Positions 10,924 to 21,429 of a stretch of 64,000 nucleotides of DNA are shown in pieces. How positions within the stretch are numbered: the first letter of the stretch is position 1; every line of letters starts with the position of its first letter. The translations under genes and the position numbers were made by a program. The DNA lies in contig OX030957.1 in NCBI GenBank assembly GCA_943735955.1, positions 8,817,844-8,881,843 on the forward strand, given 5' to 3'. The stretch is from Piscicola geometra. Lineage: Eukaryota > Annelida > Clitellata > Hirudinida > Piscicolidae. Below the pieces are notes generated by a model. The model worked only from the letters and a program-made list of their open reading frames with translations, was not told the origin of the DNA and did not search any database.

Positions 10924-12393
10924 GTTGGCTAGGGGGAACGGACAAAAAACCTCTCGGAGAAAAAAGCTTCGGATAAAATACCTTCTACAAAAAGCCTCCC
11001 GGAGAAAAAAACCTCTTGGAGAAAAAGTCTCCTTGTTATTATATTAGTTTAAATTAAACGGACTTTTTATATAAAAAACATATTTTTTATAAATTCGTTC
11101 CACAATTTTTAAATAATTAAAACGGACTATATTTAAAAAAAGTAAATAATTAACACGAACTATAATTATAATTATACGGACTTTATTTTTTTATAGATTT
11201 GTTTCACAATTTTAAATAAATAAAACGGACTATATTTTTTTTAAAAGACATAACTAAAACGATTCATCAAATACAATACAAATTATTGGTAAATTGATAA
11301 AAAGTCTTCAGGATAAAGGTCTTCAGAATAAAAAGTCTTCAGGATAAAAAGTCTTCAGGATAAAAATTCTTCAGAAGAAAAATTCTTCGGGATGAAAATT
11401 CTTCAGAATAAAAAGTCTTCAGGATAAAAGTCTTCATGATAAAAAGTCTTCAGGATAAAAAGTCTTCAGGATAAAAATTCTTCGAAAAATTAACTTTTAA
11501 GGAGAAATAATCACGATCGAGAACCAGCAAAAAACCTAATGATTAAAGTGAAGAATCAACAACCCAGTCAAATTTATTCAAATGCTATTTCCAGATTGAA
11601 AAAAAAATTGAGCAAACATTAGATAAAAAAATGAAATTTCAATCTTTTAGTTTTAAGGATCACGTATTCTTCCTTAAACATTATTTTCTTATGGTTAAAG
11701 TGACGAAACAACAACAGCCAAGTCAAATTCATTCAAATGCTATTTCGAGATTGAACGAAAAAAAGATAGCAAAAACTAGATAAAAGTATCACGTTTTATT
11801 CTTTAAGTTTTAAGGATCATGTATTAATTACGTATTTTTTCTTAAAATTTAAATTTGTGAAGATTTGTTTTCTGAAACATTTTTATTCTGAAGGCTTATT
11901 ATCCTGAAGACTTTTTATCCTGAAGACTTTTTATCCTGAAGACTTTTTATCTTGAAAACATTTTATCCTGAAGACTTTTTAGCCTGAAGACTTTTTATCC
12001 GTTTACCAATAATTTGTATTGTATTTGATAAATTAAAGTTCGTTTTTATTATGTATTTAAAAAAATATAGTACGTTTTATTTATATAAAATTGTAAAACA
12101 AATCTATGAAAAAAATAAAGTCCGTTATAGTTATAATTATAGTTCGTTTTAATAATGTAATTTTAAAAAAATATAGTTTGTTTTATTTATTTAAAATTGT
12201 GACACGAACTTATAAAAAAAACGTTTTTTATATAAAAAGTCCGTTTTATTTATATTAAAATATTAACAAGGAAACTTTTTCTCCGAGAGACTTTTTCTCC
12301 AAGAGATTTTTTTTCCGGGAGGCTTTTTGTAGAAGGTGTTTTATCCGAAGGCTTTTTCTCCGAGAGGCTTTTTATCCTACATCCGTTGGCTAG
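10924..12393. mobile_element. Long foldback DNA transposon, Mutator-like (element 10933-12384)
   Basis: GTTGGCTAG occurs at 10924-10932 and 12385-12393, a perfect 9-bp target duplication. Between them, the left arm (10933 to about 11470) and right arm (about 11880 to 12384) are inverted copies over some 500 bp: CCTCTCGGAGAAAAA on the left answers CTCCGAGAGGC on the right. Near the inner edge of each arm is a string of 16-bp units (AAGTCTTCAGGATAAA, or its reverse). The centre has no transposase. The 9-bp duplication, GG start and very long inverted repeats fit a non-autonomous Mutator-type (MULE) foldback element. Confidence 0.82.
11538..11840 (+). repeat. Internal ~154-bp direct repeat in the foldback element
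   Basis: Two imperfect copies (from about 11538 and about 11692) share the order ATTAAAGTGA, CAACAA, AGTCAAATT, ATTCAAATGCTATTTC, AGATTGAA and a later AAGTTTTAAGGATCA or close variants. They lie between the two inverted arms, so this is the central part of the element, duplicated in tandem. Confidence 0.65.
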
Positions 12394-13900
12394 CTATCTA
12401 TGGGATGCTCAGAAAGGATACTATGAAAAAATTGTAAAAAAATATCTAAGAATGAGTCTATGACCTTGTAATCATAAATATTAACCGTGGATATATCTTT
12501 CTGCGCATTCAATGCAATCTGTACAATTATATTCTTATAGATTTTTAAAAAGCTGAAAACGTTTTCAATTTTACGTTTTTTATTCGTTATCATCACCATA
12601 TTAAACGGTAAAAACATAATAATTTTGTTTCCGATACAATTCTTTTGTTAAATCTGTTGCCCAGATTAATCAAAGGATTGGACATTTTTGATATCGTCAA
12701 TCAGTAAAAATAATTCAATATTTGTTTTTTGAATATCAACTATAAAAATATTTTACTTTTATAATTTATTAAAATTTGAAAATGATTAAAATTCGAAAAT
12801 TTATAGGAATTCGGTGATTTAAATTTTAAATAATAGCCCTATCACATGGCTATAAACAAAAAATAAACATTTCCAAATTGTAAATTATAATTTACAATTT
12901 GGGAATGTTTATTTTTTCTTAAGAATTGGTTCAATATATTTATTTTTTATTTATGTTTTTTAAATGAATTTTTCAGGTTTCTTTTTTTTATTGTTTTTTA
13001 TCGTTCACATGTTTATTTGTTATATTCAAATTTTGCTTCTTTTTGCATAATTTTTTGACCTCTAAAATGTAAAATAGCATTTGATGTTTTAAATAGTTAA
13101 AAAATATTTGTTAAGAATATTTAGAAAACCACAATGTTTAACTTCAAACAAGAAAACAGACGATAAAGGGTCAAGCCATAATTCATGTGTTATTTATTGT
13201 TATTATTTTTCGTAGCTAACCTTTCTTTGTCACCTACCGTGACCCAGCATACTTTTCTTCGATAAATAACTGACATTTTGAAAATGGCGTCTGCAAATGC
13301 ATCTCTGAAAGACCTAATATCATTGGCAGTATTCCAAACACGTTGTGGCTTTGGAGACAGAGATTGACAGTTGCTTGAGAAATTAATGGATGCATTAATG
13401 TATTTTCTGTTTTGATGATAAATTAAACAGACTGGGATTTATGCTTTTAGCAGGAAAAACCTAGGAAAAAATAAGCTCCAGGAACGTCGATCGGTACAGA
13501 AATTGTGTAATAATCAAGTTAATTAATTAATTTTAGGTAATTAATTAGTGCTTATTTGTTTGAAGACTACTTTCACCAAAATATGTTATTAAAACTAGGA
13601 CTGAAATAGAACGCGTTTGTTATTTAACGTAGAGGGAAAAAAATTAAATAACAAATGAAAAGTGTTCGATAATAAAATTGAGTACCGTTAATTGAATTAC
13701 GCTAGAAAATGATATTGAATTTTAATGTTTTTCTCTTTTATGCTTTGTTTTTTTAAATCCTTCATTAAATTTTTTTTATCACTGTCGTTACTCGCGAATA
13801 GTCTCGATTTTGTACATATTTAATTTGACTTTTGATTTAAATAAATTTTAAATATGACTTTTAACTTAAATAAATATTAAATTTGATTTTTAGTTAAAAT
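12394..13900. other. AT-rich spacer with one long palindrome
   Basis: Apart from the palindrome at 12858-12917, nothing gene-like was found here. The short minus-strand reading frame at 12390-12617 has no recognisable domain and overlaps the foldback element edge. Confidence 0.5.
12858..12917. repeat. 60-bp near-perfect palindrome
   Basis: Two 30-bp arms meet with no spacer at about 12887/12888. The left arm contains AATAAACATTTCCAAATTG and the right arm CAATTTGGGAATGTTTATT; only one mismatch position was seen. It would form a cruciform in DNA or a hairpin in RNA. It may be a tiny MITE or a head-to-head duplication. Confidence 0.8.
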
Positions 13901-13949
13901 ACATTTTCAATTTTTAATGATTTCTACTATGATAAAAGGTGCTTTTAAA

Positions 13950-14640
13950 GAGGATCAAAAATAAAAAGTCATTTGTAAGTAGTGAAAAGATTCAAGTATC
14001 ATTGCAGTTTAACGCCATTTCAAAATTAAACCATGGCTATTCAAAACGAATACACCACAGTGTAATCAGCAAACACTGAAGGTATGAATCAGCAGAGTAG
14101 TTTCAACAGAAAAATCTCAGCCGTAGAAACTCACCAAATAGCTTATGCAATTGTCCATTGGGTGGCTAACAATTGTCGGCTTCTCAATAATGTAACGGAT
14201 TTAGGCTTAAAAGAGCTGATTAGCACAACTACATCTGATCAAACTTACAAGCTCTCCTGTCAGCATACAAGCTTTGACGATCAACTGGTAAAGTTCCATG
14301 AAATTGCTGTTAATTTAAAAAATAGTTAGACCAATTTAACAGTGATTTATGAAAACCAAATAAAATAGACGAGGGAGAAACAAGCTTGATCCAAATTGGG
14401 ATCACTAAATTGAATAGCATGCAGGAAATTTCAAGTCGATTACTAAAAACAACTAGAATTCAAAGCTACGTTGCAACGTCGTTGCATGAAAAAAACCATC
14501 ATATCAAAATTCTTGAATGAAAAGATTAAAAAAAAGTAGATAAAAAATAGCTGCTGAATTTTAAAAAGAAAGCAAATATGTTTCGTGTCCACTGTCCAGT
14601 GGCAATGCCACTCATCTCGAAACATTTTTGCAAATTATTG
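13950..14640 (+). pseudogene. hAT (ZBED-like) transposase N-terminal remnant
   Basis: The open piece at 14084-14329 has ETHQIAYAIVHWVANNCR, then LNNVTDLGLKELI and TSDQTYKLS. This follows the pattern at the start of ZBED-type hAT transposases (A-x-W-x-x-x-N-x-R-P, V-E-D-x-G-L, P-S-x-x-T), before the catalytic domain. Immediately downstream the frame is lost, and only short stretches could be later transposase. The upstream 100 bp may hold traces of a BED finger (RHFKIKPW). The ends of the element were not found. Confidence 0.6.
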
Positions 14641-16584
14641 TAGTGTTTACAAATATATTTGTTGGTGAAAATGAACAACGATAAGTAAAATCGCAGACTG
14701 TTAATTCACATTTCATATTCTCTGGATCTTAACTTCAAATATTTATCGTTTTAAAACCAATATGAAAAAGTAAGTTTAAGAACAAAAATAAATCAGTTGT
14801 GGAATTGATGCTATTACGAAAAATTAAAAGCAGTTCAACATTTTCAATAAAAAGGAATTAAAATAAAATTTTAGGTTTATGTTATCATCACAAAATCAGT
14901 TAAGAGATCGTGTTTGTAATTGGTTGAAAAAAACTAATTTAGATCTTTTAACAATATCACTGATAATTCCTAAAAAAGTATTATTAACTCTTTTCTAAAA
15001 TTATATTGTGCACTCAGTGCGCAAAAACTAAAAGGAATGAAACAATTTATGTGCAAACTTATATCTTTATAAAATAGCTTGTTTCTTCAAACCAGGTATT
15101 TCCAACTGGTCTATACATCATAGACTACACTTGGCTTATAGCCATTTAGAAAGCCATTAAATAAAACTTTTCTCATTTTAATTTTTCATTCAGCATACTA
15201 GAATTCTTATCGATCAAACTATCGAAAATTGTGAAAGACGAAAGATTTTATTGTTCAAAGTAGACTTGAAGCTGCCATTAAAACTTAAAACTCAAAGTGT
15301 GAAATGAAAAATAAATACTGAAAAAATTGATCTGAATGATATATAAAAAATTTGTGAAACCTTATTTATAAATCAATTGCCCAAATATACGAAAAAAGAT
15401 TAAAAAAACATAGAGGGGACCAGGGCTGTATGTTACAGGATCTGTATGCTACATTGCTACAAGCTTAATAGCTTTAGTAATCAAATAAATATTTTTTGGA
15501 TTTATAATCTTGGTTCGTTCTTCACCTTTTATAAAATAATATTTGTTGTATTGGTGTTCTAAATTTTCTAGTCTTTTTAAAAAAGATCTTTTAAGTTTAA
15601 TTATTGTTTATATATCTTAATTAATATTTGAATTGTATTAAAACTATTTTAAATAACGCTGAATCAACTTTCCAAAAAGAAGTTTAAGGCATGTTTCATG
15701 CTTTTAAAATTGTGATAATAATTTTTGCAAAAATAACGAACTTATAACATCATTTGCTAAAAACTTAACAAAAAGTCCTGGTCTTCCCCTTCCTTCAAAC
15801 TCAACATTCTCTTCGTGACATTATTAGCGCTTGTGTGAAAATATTTGTATAATTCTCTGAAAAGTGGACGATAGGTATTTATAGGGCTCAAGCAATTTTT
15901 TGTCATAGACTTCTTAATATTAAGAAGCCTATTGTATTGTGTACATTTTCTTAAACATAATTTCGCGCATTAGACGATGTGTCATTATGCTTGTGATTGT
16001 TTTCATGCAATTCGTATGAGCATATAAAGCTACTCGCCTTATCACTCGCTATTTCTCAAAAAGTATTTTGAAACCAAGACTTAGTTTAACAATTTGAATT
16101 TAAAATAGTTTTAAAAGTTATAAGTGATTTATTTTGCAACAGAAGTCACCGGTTCTTGTAGCCATTCAGACTTTCTCAGTTGAGAGTTTTACTCGTGAAG
16201 GATACTAGATTCTCACACTTTGGAATAATACAATTTTAAAAAGAATTTTAACATTGTATTTTAATTAAATTATTTCAATAAAAACTTCCTTTCTTTTTCA
16301 ATAAAGAGTGTTTATTTGAAAAATGAAGTTCTACACGCAACTTATGTCGATCTTTGCGATAGGGCTGTATGAAGGTGGGAGGTTCTTCGATTTTTCATTC
16401 ATTTTCAATTTCTTGAAAAAAAATTCATTCAAAACAAAAACCACTAGTCTATTTATTATTTTTTTTAGATATATCTTGAATTTATTGTAATAAGATTGGT
16501 TGTTCAATTCAAAATCCTAATTTAGTCATGGAAATAATTTTATGCATCATCTTTTACATTATAAAACAATATAAATGATTTAAC
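14641..16584. other. AT-rich spacer, no gene seen
   Basis: Only short random reading frames, with no splice-phase-consistent exon and no recognisable repeat ends. Nothing can be called here. Confidence 0.5.
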
Positions 16585-16800
16585 TGTGAACAGCGATGGT
16601 GTTATGGTTAAGACACCGGATGTTACTCAAAATCTCGTGAATTCGATTCCTGCTATCCACTTACGGCTAGCGATGAAAAGACTCTAAAAGCGCTTCGTGA
16701 GACCGCAAAAACAAAAAAATAAACGAGAAAATGAATCTCTTTTCATTTCCAACGTCAGCGTTCTTATAACATTGAGATAAAACCAAAAAAATAATGACTA
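16585..16800 (+). repeat. tRNA-derived SINE, family B, full-length-looking copy
   Basis: The head has GCGATGGTGTTATGGTTAAG as a box A-like region and GTGAATTCGATTCC as box B. It continues into a body with TTACGGCTAGCGATGA and ends in A-rich sequence. A second, minus-strand copy at about 46490-46580 shares the head and TAGCTAGCGA but has lost box B, which shows a dispersed family. Confidence 0.72.
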
Positions 16801-16889
16801 TGCATAACAAACTGCTACGGAGTTATGTAGTTTTAAATTAATTCAATTGTTGTTCACCACAGTGCCACTCTCAATTGTCGTCTCGGCTC

Positions 16890-18345
16890 TAGGATAAAAA
16901 GTTTTCAGGATAAAAAGTCTTCGGGATAACAAGTTTTCAAAATAAAAAGTCTTCGGGATAACAAGTTTTCAAAATAAAAAGTCTTAAGGATAAAAATGTT
17001 TGCTGGTTTTCGATCGTGGTCAAAAAAAGTCTTCAAGGAACTAGCTTGCAAAAGTGCTCAATCTTAAGCCCTAGCACTTCTTCCTCCAGATTATTCATGT
17101 CTTCTATTTGATATTTTTTAATTAATTAGTCTCTTCTTAGTATTTGTTAATTAAAATAATTTCTAAGAATTATTTTACATTCATTAAAATTATTTAAAAA
17201 ACACTTCTTCTTCCCGATTATTTTTATCTTCCTGGGAGCTCTAGCCACATTTTTCATAAAAATCTGAAAGTTTCATGTCTTCTATTTGATATTTCCAACA
17301 TAAACTAAAAAATATTTTAAATAACTAGTTAGTCTTTTTTCAATATTAATTAGTTGAATTTGTTTCTAAAAATTATTTTACATCACTTAAAATTAATAAA
17401 ATTAGATAAAAAATATTTTTCAATGAAAATCTTATCTTGAAAACTTTTTTTCTTGAAGACTTTTTGTCCTGAAGACTTTTTATCTTGAAGACTTTTTATC
17501 CTGAAAACTTTTATCCTGAAGACTTTTTATCCTGAAGACTTTTTATCCTGAAAACTTTTTATCCAAAGACTTTTTATCAGAAGACTTTTATCAGAAGACT
17601 TTTTATCCTGAAGACTTTTTATCAGAAGACTTTTTATCAGAAGACTTTTTATCAGAAGACTTTTTATCAGAAGACTTTTTATCAGAAGACTTTTTATCAG
17701 AAGACTTTTTATCAGAAGACTTTTTATCAGAAGACTTTTTATCAGAAGACTTTTTATCAGAAGACTTTTTATCAGAAGACTTTTTATCAGAAGACTTTTT
17801 ATCAGAAGACTTTTTATCAGAAGACTTTTTATCAGAAGACTTTTTATAAGAAGACTTTTAATCAGAAGACTTTTTATCAGAAGACTTTTTATCAGAAGAC
17901 TTTTTATCAGAAGACTTTTTATCAGAAGACTTTTTATCAGAAGACTTTTTATCAGAAGACTTTTTATCAGAAGACTTTTTATCAGAAGACTTTTTATCAG
18001 AAGACTTTTTATCAGAAGACTTTTTATCAGAAGACTTTTTATCAGAAGACTTTTTATCAGAAGACTTTTTATCAGAAGACTTTTTATCAGAAGACTTTTT
18101 ATCAGAAGACTTTTTATCAGAAGACTTTTTATCAGAAGACTTTTTATCAGAAGACTTTTTATCAGAAGACTTTTTATCAGAAGACTTTTTATCAGAAGAC
18201 TTTTTATCAGAAGACTTTTTATCAGAAGACTTTTTATCAGAAGACTTTTTATCAGAAGACTTTTTATCAGAAGACTTTTTATCAGAAGACTTTTTGTCCG
18301 AAGACTTTTTATCAGAATACTTTTTATCCTGAAGACTTTTTTACC
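16890..18345. mobile_element. Second foldback element with a hugely expanded right arm
   Basis: The left side (about 16890-17000) repeats GGATAAAAAGTCTTC-type units, and the right side (about 17440-18345) carries their reverse, TTTTTATCCTGAAGAC. A shared GATCGTGGTCA/GATCGTGATTA motif in the interior ties it to the element at 10933-12384. No clean target duplication was found: GTCTCGGCT on the left and GTCTTCTCA on the right agree only partly. The right arm is mostly one minisatellite. Confidence 0.65.
17560..18325 (+). repeat. 15-bp minisatellite, about 50 copies
   Basis: The unit AAGACTTTTTATCAG repeats in strict 15-bp phase from 17641 to 18300 (44 units), with slightly variant units on either side. 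Only scattered single-base changes are seen (for example near 17845-17865). The flanking older units are 16 bp and read TTTTTATCCTGAAGAC, so the 15-bp form arose by changing CCTG to CAG and then spreading. Confidence 0.95.
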
Positions 18346-20880
18346 GTCTTCTCAAATGCAGAGACGAAAACAAGCAAACAAAATTGTTAGTGATCCAGCA
18401 AGCTGACTGAATACAATTGTGGAATTCCGGTCACGTGCTTCTTCCAGCACGAAAAAAATCCCCCAAATAAAGAATTTGTTAAATAAATATGAAAAAATTC
18501 AAAAGTGTTTACTTTTTTTAATGTTCAAGAAATCTTTTTATCTCATTAAATAAATTTAAAAATTTCAGTCGTGACGCCAAGCTAACTCGGGGAATTAACT
18601 TTTTATTACTAAAACTATTGTTGGTACGTTTAGGAGATGTTTAGTTCTTTATTTTAATTTATCTTTGGAAAAATAAATCAATAAACATATTTTTATAAAG
18701 TTTAAATAAATAATTAAAATATTATGTTTCACTCTCAATGTAAAATATTATATAATTTAAATTATACGACACTTATTTTTCAACCACCTACTTGCTTTCA
18801 GGCTGGTCTGTACATTTGCTTAGAAAATTTGAAGATTTATGATTTAAAAAATGAAAATGGCAAAAATATGATCAGAATTGTCGCAACTATCAATGGCGAA
18901 ATAGACACGCGATTCATAAATAAAAAGCTGAAGTTTACGATTTACATTGAACAACTTTTTTTTAAAATACGGTTTTTTACTATTTCAATGTAGAATGAAA
19001 TTAACAATTTGTTCAAACGAAAACTATATTTCTCAAAATTTAATTTCAAAAAGTTAGATAGGCATGAAAAAAATCATTTAAATATATTTAGGCAAAGCCT
19101 TCTAAAAAAATATGTTTTATATAAATTAGTAAACATCTGAAACATATAAAACAAGTTATATGCGTTTAGAATATTTTTATATAGATTGAAAAACTCAAAA
19201 AAATAATAATTAAATTTATACAAAATTTATTTAAACATAAATTATGAATAGAGTTTTGATCACCCCTAATCTAAAGTTTCAATATTTAATATTTTAGTTT
19301 AAAAAACTTTATAATCTTTGTAACCTGTTCTTATTAAAAATGCAAATGATTTTCTCGAAAGAGCCAAGTCAAATTAGATTTTTAAAAGAATATAAATGGA
19401 AAGCTATCTATTTAGATTCATTGCTAACAAGTTAGGGTGTTGAGTTTTACTAAAGCTATTCATCATCACCTCTAAATCTTGAAACAACTCTGTTAATTAT
19501 TTTTTAAAAATTCTTTATGAAGCTCACATCAGCGTTAATCTCGTTTGACTTCATGAAACTACATCGCAAAGAGGATATGCTCTTTCCAATAATTAAGTCG
19601 GATGAATTCAATAGAAAAATGGTAATACGTATTAAATTAAAAAAGATCTATGAAAAAATAATATAAATGTTTTTTAGATGAAATTTCACTTTTTAAATTT
19701 TTTATATATTTATTTACGTTTCTATCATTTTTAAACACGTGTTAATAAAACCTCCATGTTATATGGCTAAAACACTAGGATGATAAATTCATGGTATTTC
19801 AGCACGACAATGCCTATGAAAAGTGCTTTCTCAACTTAATCACCTTTTATGAAGCAAAATCCCACTAGGTTAAATTTTTTAAAGACTGTTTTCTAAGTGT
19901 ATTTTTTCTTTCTAGATCTATTTTAAAATGCAGATAATTATTTTCAAATTGTATTCAAAATTTTAATTTATGAATTAAATAGTGCTGAACCATAAAAAGA
20001 ATTATAAATATTATTCAGTAATATTTTCATTTTTACACATTTATTTTGATAAAAAATGAAACCATCTCTAAAATTCAAAGAAAGAATCTCTTGAGAATTG
20101 ATGAGGTATTAATCTTCAAAAGGAATCCTTCATTCAATCACCAATAGTTTTTTGATCATCTCCGCCTAAAACATCTGTTTGCAAAATTCACTTAGCATTT
20201 TAGTATTTTTTTATCTATCTATATATTTTTATTTTTATCTTATGTATAGCATAACTTGTTTAACTTTTTAGGTGCTTAAAATTAATTTAATTAAATGATC
20301 ATATATGGTTTATTGGTTTTTGAGTGATTAGGAACTAATATTTTCAGAGATTTCGGTAATGTTCTAGAAAAGCTCAGTCCTTACTCGTATATCCCCGAGC
20401 TCAGATATCTTTTTCCAAACTCCAAAAGTTGTTTTTTAACAAAAAATGATAAACACATCTTTTTACTTTTCGGTAAAAATTGCAATTTCTTCGGTTTAGT
20501 ATGATTTTAAAATATTCATATTCTCAAATTTATTTAAAGAAGATAGGGTTAAAATTGTTTTTGAAAATAAAAAATCTATATATTTATAAATAAATTGTAT
20601 TAATTTATGAAATAAAATAGTTTTCTGAAACATTTTGTAAAAAATACATTATTTTATAGTTAACTATCCTAGCTACTATAAAATAAATGTTATAACAATT
20701 CCTAAATTGAAATTTTAAAATATACTTAGACGTCTTTTCAGTTTTTGATAAGTTCGAAAGCGTTGGGATCCGAGTTTTTCTATTAAAAAAACAATTTTTC
20801 GATAGTTCATGATGTTTATTAATATAAAATCAGAAATGTATTATTAATATGAATTGAATCATGTTTATCATTATCAGCAA
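18346..20880. other. AT-rich spacer, no supported gene
   Basis: One open frame at 18724-18993 (89 codons) has no recognised domain, is hydrophobic and AT-driven, and lacks matching exons. Nothing else stands out. Confidence 0.45.
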
Positions 20881-20990
20881 CACCAACATCGATGGCATTA
20901 GAAACATTAACAGCAATGACGAAAGGAATCAATCAAGATATAAAAAGCTTTATGTATGGAAGTCAGTCTCTGAAAATAATTTGTATGCAA
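20881..20990 (+). other. Weak exon candidate
   Basis: A good-looking acceptor (TTATCATTATCAG) is followed by open sequence in more than one frame, and a possible GTATGG donor lies near 20957. One frame gives ...SNDERNQSRYKKLY. It does not match in phase to the large gene's first recognised exon at 27454, so I could not attach it to anything. Confidence 0.2.
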
Positions 20991-21089
20991 AAAAATTATT
21001 TTTGGTTGACTAAAAAATCTTTCCCTGATTTATCAGACAAAATAGTTTCAGCTAAATTAATTTTTTCATTTTATAGAAATTGTTAATCC

Positions 21090-21180
21090 TTCATGGCGTG
21101 ATGGTAAAGCTGCTGGTATACTTTGTATATTCCGAAGATGCTGAAGTCGCTGGATTCGAATGTCATGTCTCATCTTTTGG
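21090..21180 (+). repeat. tRNA-like SINE head
   Basis: TGGCGTGATGGTAAAG (box A-like) and GCTGGATTCGAATGTC (box B-like) stand about 50 bp apart, with a stem-like spacer between. No clear tail or target duplication was seen. The body differs from the two other SINE groups in the window. Confidence 0.5.
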
Positions 21181-21235
21181 ATCTATTCAAACCCGTCAAG
21201 TCTACAAAAGCATACTGATCGATTAGCAATGAGGG

Positions 21236-21330
21236 ATAATCATTTCTCTCTTCAAAGTTTCAAAGCGGATTGTGCAAATTACCGCGGAATCACCCTATTT
21301 TCTTTCCTTAAAAAGATATGCAGAAGGCGT
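21236..21330 (+). pseudogene. Short LINE reverse-transcriptase scrap
   Basis: The frame reads KADCANYRGITLFSFLKKI, which fits the conserved C-x-N-Y-R-G-I-x-L-L motif near the start of the reverse transcriptase domain of many LINEs. Only about 30 codons survive, and a tRNA-like GACCAAGCGGTTATAG lies just after, so several old insertions meet here. Confidence 0.55.
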
Positions 21331-21429
21331 TTTTCTACTTTTCAATTTTGGCGCAATGACCAAGCGGTTATAGCCTAAGAAGGTCCTCGACAACCGTGTC
21401 TTGACCCTCAATCTTCTCTCTCAAAGAAA

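Noticed and set aside
17560..18325. Regular array that could suggest a CRISPR
   Set aside because: There are no spacers; units abut directly at 15 bp, and the genome is eukaryotic.
16853..18355. Target duplication GTCTCGGCT / GTCTTCTCA around the second foldback element
   Set aside because: Only the first four bases and two others agree, so it is not claimed.
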